57,462 nt of DNA, from positions 1 to 57,462 of the forward strand of contig JAFGHP010000018.1 in NCBI GenBank assembly GCA_016930055.1, given 5' to 3'. The notes beneath the pieces were generated by a model. The model was not told where the DNA came from. It was given only the letters and a program-made list of their open reading frames with translations, and did no database searches. This stretch comes from Candidatus Bathyarchaeota archaeon (GTDB lineage: Archaea > Thermoproteota > Bathyarchaeia > TCS64). A program made the position numbers and the translations under genes. Below, one piece after another: positions 33,755 through 42,486 of the stretch (position 1 is its first letter; each line of letters opens with the position of its first letter).

Positions 33755-34996
33755 ATGAGATTAATTGCTGGTGTTTCTAGCTTGAATAACGTATTTATTG
33801 ATGAATTGAGTCAAGTTTCTCTTGAAGAACGACTTTTAGAAATTACGGAACGCAAAGGATTAGGTCACCCCGATACTATGTGTGATTATATAATGAATCA
33901 GATTAGCATAGATCTGAGTAAGGAATATTTGAAGAAGTTTGGAAACATCTATCATCACAACCTCGATAAAGGACTTCTAGCTGCTGGTGAAACGAAAACA
34001 TCTTTTAACGGAGGTAAAGTAATTAAACCAATTCGTATTATCTACGGTGATCGTGCAACTTTTAAAATAAATAATGAGATTATTGATGTTAACCAAATTG
34101 CTGAAGAAAGTACGAAAGCGTGGCTAAGAAAAAACATACGTTTTATCGATCCAGAACTTCATGTAATATATCAAAGTGAAATAAAACCAGGATCATCTGC
34201 CTTACAAGACATTTTTAGTAGAGTAAAAGAAGGAAAATATTTAGGATCTAATGATACATCTGCAGCAGTAGGTTTTGCACCACACACTGAACAAGAGAAG
34301 CTGATATTAAGTTTAGAAAAATATCTAAATTCAAAAGAATTTAAAAAAGAACACCCTGAATCAGGTGAAGATATAAAATTAATGGCTTTAAGAAAAAAAA
34401 GAGATGTAGAATTAACAGTAGCAATGGCTTTCGTTGACAGATATATAAAAAGTGAGGACGACTATTTTAAGAAAAAAACAGAGATACTTGAAGAAATAAA
34501 CTCATTTATAGATGAAAAAGGACGATTCAACAAAGTTAATGTTTCTTTAAATGCACTCGACAGTCATGGTCGTGGTCTCGATGGTTTGTATTTAACGGTT
34601 TTAGGCTCTTCAGTTGAAGCAGGAGATTCAGGACAAGTAGGTAGAGGTAACAATGTTAGGGGAGTTATAGCCCTATGTAGACCAATGTCTAGTGAAGCAG
34701 CAGCTGGTAAAAATCCTGTGAGTCATGTTGGCAAGATCTATAATATGCTATGTTATTATATTGCTGACAGAATAGTCGATGAAGTAAGTGGAGTAAAAGA
34801 GACTTATGTCTGGCTTTTAAGCCAGATTGGTAGACCAATTAATGAACCAAGTGTTGTATCCGCACAGATTATACCAGAAAAAGGTGTAAAAATTAGTACT
34901 CTTTCAACTCAAATTAATGAGATTATTGCAGATGAATTTGAGCATCTTTCCGAGTTCTGTAATAACTTAGCTAAAGGAATAATAGGTTTAAGATAA
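33755..34996 (+). CDS. metK: S-adenosylmethionine synthetase, archaeal type
   Basis: Makes S-adenosylmethionine from ATP and Met. Of the archaeal MAT family, 413 residues (usual about 400), unrelated in detail to bacterial MetK. Diagnostic text: EITERKGLGHPDTMCD near the N-terminus, DKGLLAAGETKTSF, SPEEVNG-region equivalent IRIIYGDRAT, a DSHGRGLDGLYLTV block, GDSGQVGRGNNVRG and AAGKNPVSHVGKIYN. The product supplies the several SAM enzymes encoded nearby (methyltransferases, the radical-SAM activase, Trm5, Nep1). It stands alone, convergent with the AsnB-like gene. Confidence 0.95.
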   Translation: MRLIAGVSSLNNVFIDELSQVSLEERLLEITERKGLGHPDTMCDYIMNQISIDLSKEYLKKFGNIYHHNLDKGLLAAGETKTSFNGGKVIKPIRIIYGDRATFKINNEIIDVNQIAEESTKAWLRKNIRFIDPELHVIYQSEIKPGSSALQDIFSRVKEGKYLGSNDTSAAVGFAPHTEQEKLILSLEKYLNSKEFKKEHPESGEDIKLMALRKKRDVELTVAMAFVDRYIKSEDDYFKKKTEILEEINSFIDEKGRFNKVNVSLNALDSHGRGLDGLYLTVLGSSVEAGDSGQVGRGNNVRGVIALCRPMSSEAAAGKNPVSHVGKIYNMLCYYIADRIVDEVSGVKETYVWLLSQIGRPINEPSVVSAQIIPEKGVKISTLSTQINEIIADEFEHLSEFCNNLAKGIIGLR

Positions 34997-35004
34997 TTTC
35001 ATGT

Positions 35005-36426
35005 TTATTTATGTTTAATATTTTTTAAATATTTTTCAATACTTAAACCTTTTCTTTTAGCTAATTTCTTAATTCCGTTCGCTAAACCAGAGGAATATTG
35101 TGCTGCTTTTTTGGGGCGTGCAGCAATTTTTTTCTCTATCCCTATTTCTTCAGCTATTTTACGTAAGATGATTTTTCTTTGGTTAAAATCTGTCTTTGAC
35201 ATTAAATAATGTAAAGGTATTGTTCTAGTGTATTCAATTAAAGATTGATCGGTATAGGGGCATCTAAGTTCTAGTCCATTATCTGCAACAATTTTCCAAT
35301 CTCTTTCGAAGTTATTTTTATAAGAATTTTTAATATCTTCATTCAATATTTTTATTGAATTTTTTTCAGATTCTATGTACTCTTTAGAATATTTAGCATA
35401 TCCTGCAAAGATTTCATCACTACCATTACCAGATACTATTATCTTATTACCTCTTATGTTGGCTTCAGCTGATGCAAAAAAAAGGGGAGCAGCAATACTC
35501 ACTTGAAGAAAATCTTCGTTCTCAATACTATTAATTATTTTAGGAAGACTTTCTTCTAAATCATCTAAGGAAATGCTTTTCATTTTTAATGGTAAATTTA
35601 GAGCTTCTGCTGATTCTTCTGCTACATTAAAATCTGATGATCCTTCCATACCCATGCAAAATAAATTTGGTTTTACTCCTAAGTCATCATATAATTTAGC
35701 TAAAAAAGTGCTATCTATGCCTCCAGAAAATGCTATTGCAGGTTGAAACATATTTTTACTTCTTTTATTCACTGCTTTTTGGAGTAAGAGTTTCACTTGG
35801 TTTTTTACATCATTATAATTCCTGTTTAAGGGAGTTAGGTCTCTAATACTTTTAATCATTGTTTCTTTTATTCCATATTTATCTAATTGAAATATTGTTC
35901 CTGGTTGGCATATTTTTGGTTCTAATCCAATTTTTTGTAACATTTTTTTATTTGTTGCTGCCCCAATGAATTCATTATTTTCAGCAACATATAGAGGAAT
36001 GTTCCCTACGAAATCAGTGCAACAAGTTAGACAATTTTTTTCTGCTACAATTAATGAATATGATCCATCAACATCTTTAATAGTTTTTTTTAATCCATCA
36101 TGTATTTTAGTATTTAATATACTAGATAACTCATTTATTTCTGAAAGGTTAGTGTCCCATAATCTACCAATAATGATAAAAGAATAATTATGTTGTTGAA
36201 CAGGTTGAGGGTTATCGAAAGGAACAATTTTCACTAATTTATAAGCCAAACCTATGCTTGAATTCAAGTTTTGAAAACTCTGTAAGTTAAGATAATCTTC
36301 AGAATAATAAGGTGAAGCTAAACCATATCTATCCGCTTTAGCTGGTGATGAATTATGAAGAACATTAAGTAAATAGGGTGTTACATCATCTCCCTTTTTA
36401 CTTAGTAATCCAGCGAATAGACTCAT
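35005..36426 (-). CDS. Asparagine synthetase B-like protein lacking the glutaminase cysteine
   Basis: Two-domain protein of the AsnB superfamily. The N-terminal Ntn-hydrolase-like half starts Met-Ser-Leu where glutamine-dependent enzymes start Met-Cys-Gly, and the NGEIYN-type glutamine pocket motif is also missing. The C-terminal ATP pyrophosphatase half is intact, with the PP loop AFSGGIDST and the later SGNGSDEIFAGYAKY. It should therefore activate a carboxylate with ATP but use free ammonia, another amine, or an intramolecular nucleophile as in beta-lactam synthetases. The ATG start is well placed, so the Cys is not lost by mis-annotation. It may be co-transcribed with the upstream PUA-like gene. 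Confidence 0.83.
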   Translation of the reverse strand: MSLFAGLLSKKGDDVTPYLLNVLHNSSPAKADRYGLASPYYSEDYLNLQSFQNLNSSIGLAYKLVKIVPFDNPQPVQQHNYSFIIIGRLWDTNLSEINELSSILNTKIHDGLKKTIKDVDGSYSLIVAEKNCLTCCTDFVGNIPLYVAENNEFIGAATNKKMLQKIGLEPKICQPGTIFQLDKYGIKETMIKSIRDLTPLNRNYNDVKNQVKLLLQKAVNKRSKNMFQPAIAFSGGIDSTFLAKLYDDLGVKPNLFCMGMEGSSDFNVAEESAEALNLPLKMKSISLDDLEESLPKIINSIENEDFLQVSIAAPLFFASAEANIRGNKIIVSGNGSDEIFAGYAKYSKEYIESEKNSIKILNEDIKNSYKNNFERDWKIVADNGLELRCPYTDQSLIEYTRTIPLHYLMSKTDFNQRKIILRKIAEEIGIEKKIAARPKKAAQYSSGLANGIKKLAKRKGLSIEKYLKNIKHK

Positions 36427-36463
36427 AGTGTATCTTAGTTAGTACAAGCGTTTGAATCTAACT

Positions 36464-36871
36464 CTATTTGTGTTTAGCTGCTTCTATTATATTATTTATT
36501 AGTTCTATCTTAAGCATTGCACCGTGTAATAATTTACCTTTCCGAGGATCATCTTTTAGTAGAGATTCCTTAATAGGATAAGGGGCATCGAATTTTGTTA
36601 AATTTTTTAATGATAAACAACATTTCCAATTGTTATCTCTACTATATTTTTCATCTTCCGGTGTCATCTCCCATAAATATTCTACTTTTTGGATAAAGCC
36701 ATAACCAATAAAAGAATCGCCCACTTCTGTTTTTTTAACTAAAAGTATTGGTGTTCCTTTTTCAAAGGCTCTTACTACTCCTGAATAATATTTGTTTATT
36801 TTGAATACTTGCTCTAACCAATAATCATGAGTTATTCTTAGTATATACCCATTTTTATTACCATTATGCAT
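36464..36871 (-). CDS. PUA/EVE-like domain protein, 135 aa
   Basis: Tentative fold call. The strand-rich middle (GTPILLVKKTEVGDSFIGYGFIQKVEYLW) has the look of a PUA-like/EVE barrel, in which a beta barrel with a conserved aromatic cleft binds modified bases or RNA. The product is small and soluble, with a basic C-terminus. It starts at ATG 36871, about 30 bp after hel308's stop on the same strand, and precedes the AsnB-like gene. An RNA- or modified-nucleotide-binding role is possible; no named family is claimed. Confidence 0.55.
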   Translation of the reverse strand: MHNGNKNGYILRITHDYWLEQVFKINKYYSGVVRAFEKGTPILLVKKTEVGDSFIGYGFIQKVEYLWEMTPEDEKYSRDNNWKCCLSLKNLTKFDAPYPIKESLLKDDPRKGKLLHGAMLKIELINNIIEAAKHK

Positions 36872-36903
36872 AATATATATAATGTTATGTGATAATAAAA
36901 GTT

Positions 36904-39156
36904 TTATTGTTTTTCATCAAGTTTTTTTTCTTCGACAAAGTCTTTTAGGCTTCGTTGTTCTGTTTCAATTTTGCTAAGCTGCTTCCATTCTTCTTCATCT
37001 ACTAGACCACCTACTTCTTCTTTGATGTTTTTAGCTACTCGTGGACCTATTAAAGGAATTGAAACTAATTTTTCGAGAGGGGCACGTTTTAATTCAGATA
37101 TCCCCGTGAATCCATTGTTATAAAGAACCTTTGCACGTACTCTTCCTATTCCTTTTAATCTTACTAAGGGTAGTAGTTTCTTGGTTACTCCATGTCGGAT
37201 TCTATCTTGCAGTTCTCTTAAATGACGTCGGTGTTCTGATGCTCCTATTATTTGAGATATCTCATATGCTGAATATAGAAGCCATTCAGATTTTTGAACT
37301 GCTGCAAATCTATCACCTGGCTGAACTCCATATTGTTCTAGAATGTCGTTTTCTGTTTTTTCGTTTATCCAACCTTCTAGAACCATTGCTGTTTTGACTT
37401 CACCTAAAAATTCGTCTCTGTCAATATAGTCTTCTTCTTCCATTCTATCAAAAGCTAGTTCTGTTTGATGATCCTCTAAATAATTTTCAATAACCTCCAT
37501 GTCTTGGCGACGGGGACGGAGGATAGGTTTCATGTCTGGAGTTTGACTGATTAATTGTAACCATGTAAAATCAGTAATATCAAAAATGTGGGTACGTAAC
37601 CCATCTCTTAATATAACAGCTGTAATTGGGTCAATATAGAGTTCACTTACTCTTCTTCCAAAGTCAGTTGCATAAAGGTAGTCTCCCTTTTCTTCAAGCA
37701 TCCCTTCTTTTAATAAGTATCTTATGACTCCTGTCACAATCATTTTTATGCTGGACGATGGGTAATTGAATCCATAAAAAGTGCTGCTAAAGAAGTCTAA
37801 TAATCCATTTTCGGTGTGTGCATAATCAGAAGCTATGGCTGCAAGTGTGTGTGCTCTAAGAGCAGATTCTTGTGCAAGTCTGCTGTAGAGACGTTCTGGT
37901 TCTGCTAAAACATAATTCTCTATTAATTGATCTTGTTCGTCACTATTTTGTGCTATCAGAACTGCTTCTCCATAGGGATCGTATTGAGGTCTCCCTGCAC
38001 GTCCACTCATTTGCTTATACTCTAAAACAGTTATTGGATACATACCGTAACCAGCAACAAAGCGTTTATAGTTACCGATAATTACGGTGCGTGCTGGTAG
38101 ATTTACTCCAGCTGCTAGAGTAGGAGTGGCTGTAAGAATTTTAATAATTCCTTTTTTGAAGGCATTTTCAATGATTCTCCTATGCTCCGTGTTAAGCCCT
38201 GCGTGGTGATATGATGCCCCCTTAGAGACTGCATGGCTTAATGAATCTGTTAAACTAGTTTTTTCACCATGAACTTCAATATCTGAAGCTAAACTGTCTA
38301 GTTCAGTTTGAGTTTTGCGATTTAAACTTCCTGCTAAAGCAGCTGCAGCATCTCTAGCCATACTTTCTGCTCTTCGACGTGATTCTACAAATATTAGTAC
38401 TTGACCGTTTTCCAGTACGCTGTTTAATGCAATGTTTAGTGGAACAGAATTGTTTAATGGTTTTAGCTGCTTGATTTTTCCATCTTTGAAAATTATATTA
38501 TTACTTAATGCGACCCCTTCATTTAATGGGATTGGTCTCCAGTTTGTTGTTACAACTCTAGCTTTCAACCACTCTGCAATTTCATCAGCGTTTTTAATCG
38601 TTGCACTTAATGCTAATATTTGGATATTTGGATTAAGTTGTAAAAGTCTCGCAATAGCTATCTCGAGAGTTGGTCCCCTTTCATCGCCTATAAGATGAAT
38701 TTCATCGGCAATAACTAAACTTACATTACTCATCCAGGGGCTACGATGTCTTAATAGACTATCACATTTTTCGTTTGTAGTAATAACCACATCATAAGAC
38801 TCAAGCCATGTACTTTTACTATCTAAATCACCAGTACTTAATCCAACTCTAATTTTTCCCCCAGTCGGTTTCTGAAGTTCAGAATACTGCTGAAAGCCTT
38901 CATATTTCTCCCAAGCGAGGGCTCTTAAGGGACTAAGATAAAGAACTTTACCATTTTTTTCTAGAACATGTTTAAGGGCACATAGTTCAGCAATTAATGT
39001 CTTTCCACTAGCAGTTGGACTTGCTAAGACCAGGTTATTTCCTTCTAAAACTCCTGCATTTAGGGCATCAACTTGAGGTGGATAGAGCTCATTTATTCCA
39101 TTAAGAAGTATGATGTTTTTTACTTTTTCAGAAATATTGAGCTCAACGATTTTCAT
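36904..39156 (-). CDS. hel308: ATP-dependent DNA helicase Hel308 (Hjm)
   Basis: Superfamily 2 helicase acting 3'-5' at stalled forks. Motifs in order: Q-motif region NELYPPQVDAL, Walker A SPTASGKTLIAE, Ib TTNEKCDSLLR, II ADEIHLIGD, III LSATIKNA, IV region VLIFVESRRRAE, V TATPTLAAGVNLPAR and VI QMSGRAGRPQYD. A winged-helix and ratchet domain follow. The C-terminal HhH domain is LKGIGRVRAKVLYNNGFTGISELKRA. At 750 residues it is slightly longer than many Hel308 proteins, with a charged tail (EEKKLDEKQ). A CinA-like gene lies upstream on the same strand. Confidence 0.95.
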   Translation of the reverse strand: MKIVELNISEKVKNIILLNGINELYPPQVDALNAGVLEGNNLVLASPTASGKTLIAELCALKHVLEKNGKVLYLSPLRALAWEKYEGFQQYSELQKPTGGKIRVGLSTGDLDSKSTWLESYDVVITTNEKCDSLLRHRSPWMSNVSLVIADEIHLIGDERGPTLEIAIARLLQLNPNIQILALSATIKNADEIAEWLKARVVTTNWRPIPLNEGVALSNNIIFKDGKIKQLKPLNNSVPLNIALNSVLENGQVLIFVESRRRAESMARDAAAALAGSLNRKTQTELDSLASDIEVHGEKTSLTDSLSHAVSKGASYHHAGLNTEHRRIIENAFKKGIIKILTATPTLAAGVNLPARTVIIGNYKRFVAGYGMYPITVLEYKQMSGRAGRPQYDPYGEAVLIAQNSDEQDQLIENYVLAEPERLYSRLAQESALRAHTLAAIASDYAHTENGLLDFFSSTFYGFNYPSSSIKMIVTGVIRYLLKEGMLEEKGDYLYATDFGRRVSELYIDPITAVILRDGLRTHIFDITDFTWLQLISQTPDMKPILRPRRQDMEVIENYLEDHQTELAFDRMEEEDYIDRDEFLGEVKTAMVLEGWINEKTENDILEQYGVQPGDRFAAVQKSEWLLYSAYEISQIIGASEHRRHLRELQDRIRHGVTKKLLPLVRLKGIGRVRAKVLYNNGFTGISELKRAPLEKLVSIPLIGPRVAKNIKEEVGGLVDEEEWKQLSKIETEQRSLKDFVEEKKLDEKQ

Positions 39157-39222
39157 ATTAGAAATTAAATGATGTGTGCTAGATATAAGTGGTTACCTAA
39201 AAGTGTAAAATATTAATGAATA

Positions 39223-40023
39223 TTATAGTTTTTCTAACAAGTTTTCATTAACCAACTGTAAAAGAAGTTTTTTTGCGTTTTTTACTTTGTTTTCAACTTC
39301 AATTTTAGTTTTACCTCTTGAGGAGATCCATATTCTAATACCTGATTCTCCATAGGGTTTTACAAGAGATTTAACCCATGTTTCAGGAATTTTTTTCATT
39401 ACTTCATCTATAATAGGGGATAAGGTAGATTCATCTCTTAAAGGCAGAGATATTGTGTCTTCGAAAAAATGTCCATCTACATCATTTACTAACCCTTGTA
39501 TAACCTGATTATCAAATATCCACATTAGCTCCGATGGCACACCTGGTAAACATATTATTGTTATTTTGTCTTTAATTAATAAAACACCAGGGGCACCTCC
39601 AACTTTATTGTCTAAAGGTTTAGAGGCTGATGGTAGGTAAGCCATTTTCTCCCTTGCTGGGGTAATTAAAGGCGAATCAATTATTCCTCTTTTATGAATC
39701 TCAGCGTATTGACGTGTTACTATCTCTAATGCTTCTTGGTTTAACTCTAGAGTAACATTCAGAGCTTGTGCTATTCCTTTTAAAGTCATGTCATCGTGGG
39801 TTGGTCCTAATCCCCCAGAAGTAAATATTAGGTTGCATCCATCTTCAATCAGTTTTTTTAGGGCTTGACCGATTTCAAGTAAATCGTCTCTTACGATTAT
39901 TCTTTCTTTAACAAAGAAACCTAATGGTTTTAACCTATTGGTAAGCCATTGGCTATTAGATTCTAATACAATACCATCAAGAATCTCGTTACCAATTATT
40001 AGAAAACCTATTGTCTTTGCCAA
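39223..40023 (-). CDS. CinA/MoaB-like molybdopterin-binding domain protein
   Basis: Protein of the MoCF-biosynthesis/CinA N-terminal domain family, 266 residues. Typical features: IGNEILDGIVLESNSQWLTNRL at the start, LIFTSGGLGPTHDDMTLKGIA (the GGLGPTxDD loop) and the ICLPGVPSEL block. It lacks the C-terminal amidohydrolase domain of full CinA, so nicotinamide-mononucleotide deamidation is not expected. In full CinA the N-terminal domain is an ADP-ribose pyrophosphatase; that may hold here. It starts at TTG 40023. The neighbours hel308 and purA give no firm functional link. Confidence 0.85.
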   Translation of the reverse strand: MAKTIGFLIIGNEILDGIVLESNSQWLTNRLKPLGFFVKERIIVRDDLLEIGQALKKLIEDGCNLIFTSGGLGPTHDDMTLKGIAQALNVTLELNQEALEIVTRQYAEIHKRGIIDSPLITPAREKMAYLPSASKPLDNKVGGAPGVLLIKDKITIICLPGVPSELMWIFDNQVIQGLVNDVDGHFFEDTISLPLRDESTLSPIIDEVMKKIPETWVKSLVKPYGESGIRIWISSRGKTKIEVENKVKNAKKLLLQLVNENLLEKL

Positions 40024-40220
40024 ATTTATACAGAACTTAAGTAGTATATTGATTAGTAAATCTTTGCTTACAAATAGAAGAATGTTTTCTTAATTTTCTA
40101 TGATTATACTGAACTCGATTTTATTAAAATTTAAATGAACAAGTAAACTTTGTCTTTTAAATACTTTCTCAGGCATAGGTAATATTTTATAGTTGGAAAG
40201 GGGTTTTTGAGATGGTTTTG

Positions 40221-40225
40221 GGTGA
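40221..40225 (+). promoter_or_regulatory. Ribosome-binding site supporting the purA TTG start
   Basis: GGTGA lies six bases before the TTG at 40232. An in-frame stop (TGA 40223-40225) excludes any longer form, so the start must be this TTG or the GTG four codons later. Confidence 0.65.
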
Positions 40226-40231
40226 GTCTGT

Positions 40232-41233
40232 TTGGGCTGCACCGTGATAGTTGACGGATTCTACGGAGATACAGGGAAGGGAAAAATAGTCTCTTACCTT
40301 TCAGTAAAAGATGATATTGCTGTTTGTGCAAGGGCTGGTGTTGGTCCTAATGCTGGACATACAGTGGTTCATGAAGGAAAAACTTACAAATTAAGAATGA
40401 TCCCTTGTGGGTTTGTTAATCCTAACGCACATATGATGATTGGGGTAGGAGTATTAGTTAATCCTGAAATTGTGTTAAAAGAGATCAGAGAGACAGGGAT
40501 TGAGAAACGGTTTGGTTTAGATCCTCAATGTGCAATTATTGAACAAAAACACATTGTGTTGGATCAAACCGACGAAAATTTGAAAGATGTTGTTAAGACA
40601 ACAGGCACAGGTACAGGTCCATGTAATGCTGATCGTGTAATGCGAATAGCAAAGATGGCTAGAGATATTCCTGAATTAAAAGAATACATTATTGATGTTC
40701 CATTAATAATCAATAAAGCATTAGATGAAGGAAAGAATGTTTTAATCGAAGGAACTCAAGGAACCTACATTAGTTTGTATTTTGGTCAGTATCCATATGT
40801 TACAAGTAAAGATGTATGCGCATCAGCAGCATGTAGTGATGTAGGTGTTGGCCCCACTAGAGTTACGGATGTAGTGTTAGTTCTGAAGAGTTATGTGACA
40901 CGCGTTGGTGGCGGAGTACTTGAAGGAGAAATAAGCTCAGAAGAAGCAAAGAGGAGAAATTGGGATGAATATGGTACGGTTACAGGGAGACAAAGAAGGG
41001 CAGCGGAGTTTAATTATAATTTAGCAAAGCGTGCAGCTATGATTAATGGAGCAACTCAGATTGCATTAACGAAACTTGACATACTTTATCCTAGTTGTAA
41101 GGGTGAACAAAATTACAATAATCTAGAATCTGAAGCAAAAGCATTCATAAAAAAGATTGAAGAAAAAGTAGGTATTCCTGTTATGCTGATTGGTACAGGA
41201 CCAAGCGTTGAAGACATAATTGATAGACGATAG
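40232..41233 (+). CDS. purA: Adenylosuccinate synthetase (short archaeal form)
   Basis: GTP-dependent ligation of Asp to IMP, first of two steps to AMP. Opening GCTVIVDGFYGDTGKGK is the catalytic/P-loop block, followed by ARAGVGPNAGHTVVHEGK with the catalytic His, GTGTGPCNADRV, EGTQGTYISLYFGQYPYVT and TVTGRQRRAAEFN. At 333 residues it is about 100 shorter than bacterial enzymes, as usual in archaea. Start TTG with GGTGA. A TATA-like TTTTATAG lies about 40 bases upstream. purB, the next enzyme, lies 4 kb away at the head of the chaperone-containing run on the other strand. A strong hairpin ends the gene. Confidence 0.94.
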   Translation: MGCTVIVDGFYGDTGKGKIVSYLSVKDDIAVCARAGVGPNAGHTVVHEGKTYKLRMIPCGFVNPNAHMMIGVGVLVNPEIVLKEIRETGIEKRFGLDPQCAIIEQKHIVLDQTDENLKDVVKTTGTGTGPCNADRVMRIAKMARDIPELKEYIIDVPLIINKALDEGKNVLIEGTQGTYISLYFGQYPYVTSKDVCASAACSDVGVGPTRVTDVVLVLKSYVTRVGGGVLEGEISSEEAKRRNWDEYGTVTGRQRRAAEFNYNLAKRAAMINGATQIALTKLDILYPSCKGEQNYNNLESEAKAFIKKIEEKVGIPVMLIGTGPSVEDIIDRR

Positions 41234-41242
41234 GAAGATCAT

Positions 41243-41279
41243 TGCTTATCACTGGTAGGTGGTGATAAGCATTTTTTTT
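41243..41279 (+). terminator. Hairpin plus T-tract terminator after purA
   Basis: TGCTTATCAC (41243-41252) and GTGATAAGCA (41262-41271) make a perfect 10-bp stem with a nine-base loop, followed immediately by eight T residues. It lies ten bases after the purA stop and ends at the dnaJ stop. This is the textbook form of a bacterial intrinsic terminator. The T-run is on the plus strand, so it serves purA, not dnaJ. Confidence 0.75.
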
Positions 41280-42390
41280 AAATTCCAAACCATCCTCTTT
41301 TTTGTTCTGTACCAAATTCTTTTCCAAGTTCTTCTAAAAGCTCTTTCTGCCTTCTACTTAATTTTTGAGGGACTTTAACACTAATATGTACTAGTTGGTC
41401 GCCTTTTCCAAAACGTGACGGCATTCCTAATCCCCTCATTCTTAAGATTGCGCCATTTTGTGTACCTGAAGGGATTTTTAATTTTGATTCACCACCAATT
41501 ATTGGTACAGTTATCTCTACTCCTAAAGCTGCTTGGGGAAAATTTATTTCAGCTTCATAAATTATGTCTTGTCCTCTTCTAATAAGTTGTGGATGAGGTT
41601 TTATTCTAACTCCAACATAGAGATTTCCTGCAGGTCCACCATATAATCCAACATCACCTTGACCTCGCAGTGTTAGGTATTCATCTTCATCTATTCCAGG
41701 GGGGATCTTAATTTTGATAGTTTTTCGTTGTTGTTCAACTCCATCTCCTCTACATTTACTACAAGGTTTCTCAGGAATTCTGCCCCTTCCTTGACATTTA
41801 TCACAGGTAGTTACTGTAATCATTCGACCAAATGGTGAAGATACACTGCGTTGCATTTGACCTGATCCACCGCATTTTGTACAAGAAATTACGTTGCTAC
41901 CTGGTTCAGCGCCTGAACCTCCACATCTACTACATTGTTCTAGTCTATTTATAGTGAGTTCAATTTCAGTTCCAGATGCTGCTTGTTCTAAAGTAATCTC
42001 TACAGCAGTCTGAAGGTCTCTTCCCGGTTGAGGCCCAGTACGAACCCTTTGAAAGCCGAAGCCCCCAAAGCCTCCACCAAAAAATCTGTTGAAGATGTCT
42101 TCAATGTTTATACCAAAATCACTGAAGTCTGCTCCTCTAAAGATGTCTTCCTGGGAATAGGCACCGCTAATTCCTGCGTGACCATACATGTCGTATTTTT
42201 CTTTTTTAGCTGGGTCACTTAACACTGCATATGCTTCACTTAGTTCTTTAAATTTTTCTTCTGCACCAGGTTCTTTATTTCTATCTGGGTGATATTGAAA
42301 AGCTAGTTTTCTGAAAGCTTTTTTAACGTCTTCAGCTGAAGCTCCTTTCTCTAATCCAAGGACTTCGTAATAATCTCTTTTACTAGCCAT
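41278..42390 (-). CDS. dnaJ: Chaperone protein DnaJ
   Basis: Hsp40 co-chaperone, type I, 370 residues. The J domain carries the HPD motif ([10 protein letters not shown], about residue 34). A Gly/Phe-rich linker ([11 protein letters not shown]) follows. The zinc domain has four repeats: [16 protein letters not shown], CDCCxGxG-type CDKCQGRG and CSKCRGDG. The C-terminal substrate-binding domain ends near QKRGWFGI. It is the last gene of the grpE-dnaK-dnaJ set. The 96-bp gap after dnaK holds a TATA-like element, so dnaJ may also have its own promoter. Of bacterial ancestry, as in other archaea that carry this set. Confidence 0.95.
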   Translation of the reverse strand: MASKRDYYEVLGLEKGASAEDVKKAFRKLAFQYHPDRNKEPGAEEKFKELSEAYAVLSDPAKKEKYDMYGHAGISGAYSQEDIFRGADFSDFGINIEDIFNRFFGGGFGGFGFQRVRTGPQPGRDLQTAVEITLEQAASGTEIELTINRLEQCSRCGGSGAEPGSNVISCTKCGGSGQMQRSVSSPFGRMITVTTCDKCQGRGRIPEKPCSKCRGDGVEQQRKTIKIKIPPGIDEDEYLTLRGQGDVGLYGGPAGNLYVGVRIKPHPQLIRRGQDIIYEAEINFPQAALGVEITVPIIGGESKLKIPSGTQNGAILRMRGLGMPSRFGKGDQLVHISVKVPQKLSRRQKELLEELGKEFGTEQKRGWFGI

Positions 42391-42460
42391 TCATTTCACC
42401 AATTACTAAATTCTCTGAATTTATTATGAAGTCTTCCAAGTGAATTAACTTAAAAAGATA

Positions 42461-42468
42461 TTTATAAA
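42461..42468 (-). promoter_or_regulatory. Possible dnaJ-specific TATA box
   Basis: TTTATAAA reads on the minus strand in the gap between dnaK and dnaJ, about 70 bases before the dnaJ ATG. A GGTGA ribosome-binding site precedes the ATG. This would allow dnaJ expression independent of the upstream genes. Confidence 0.35.
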
Positions 42469-42486
42469 TTATTAATTGAAGCTTTT

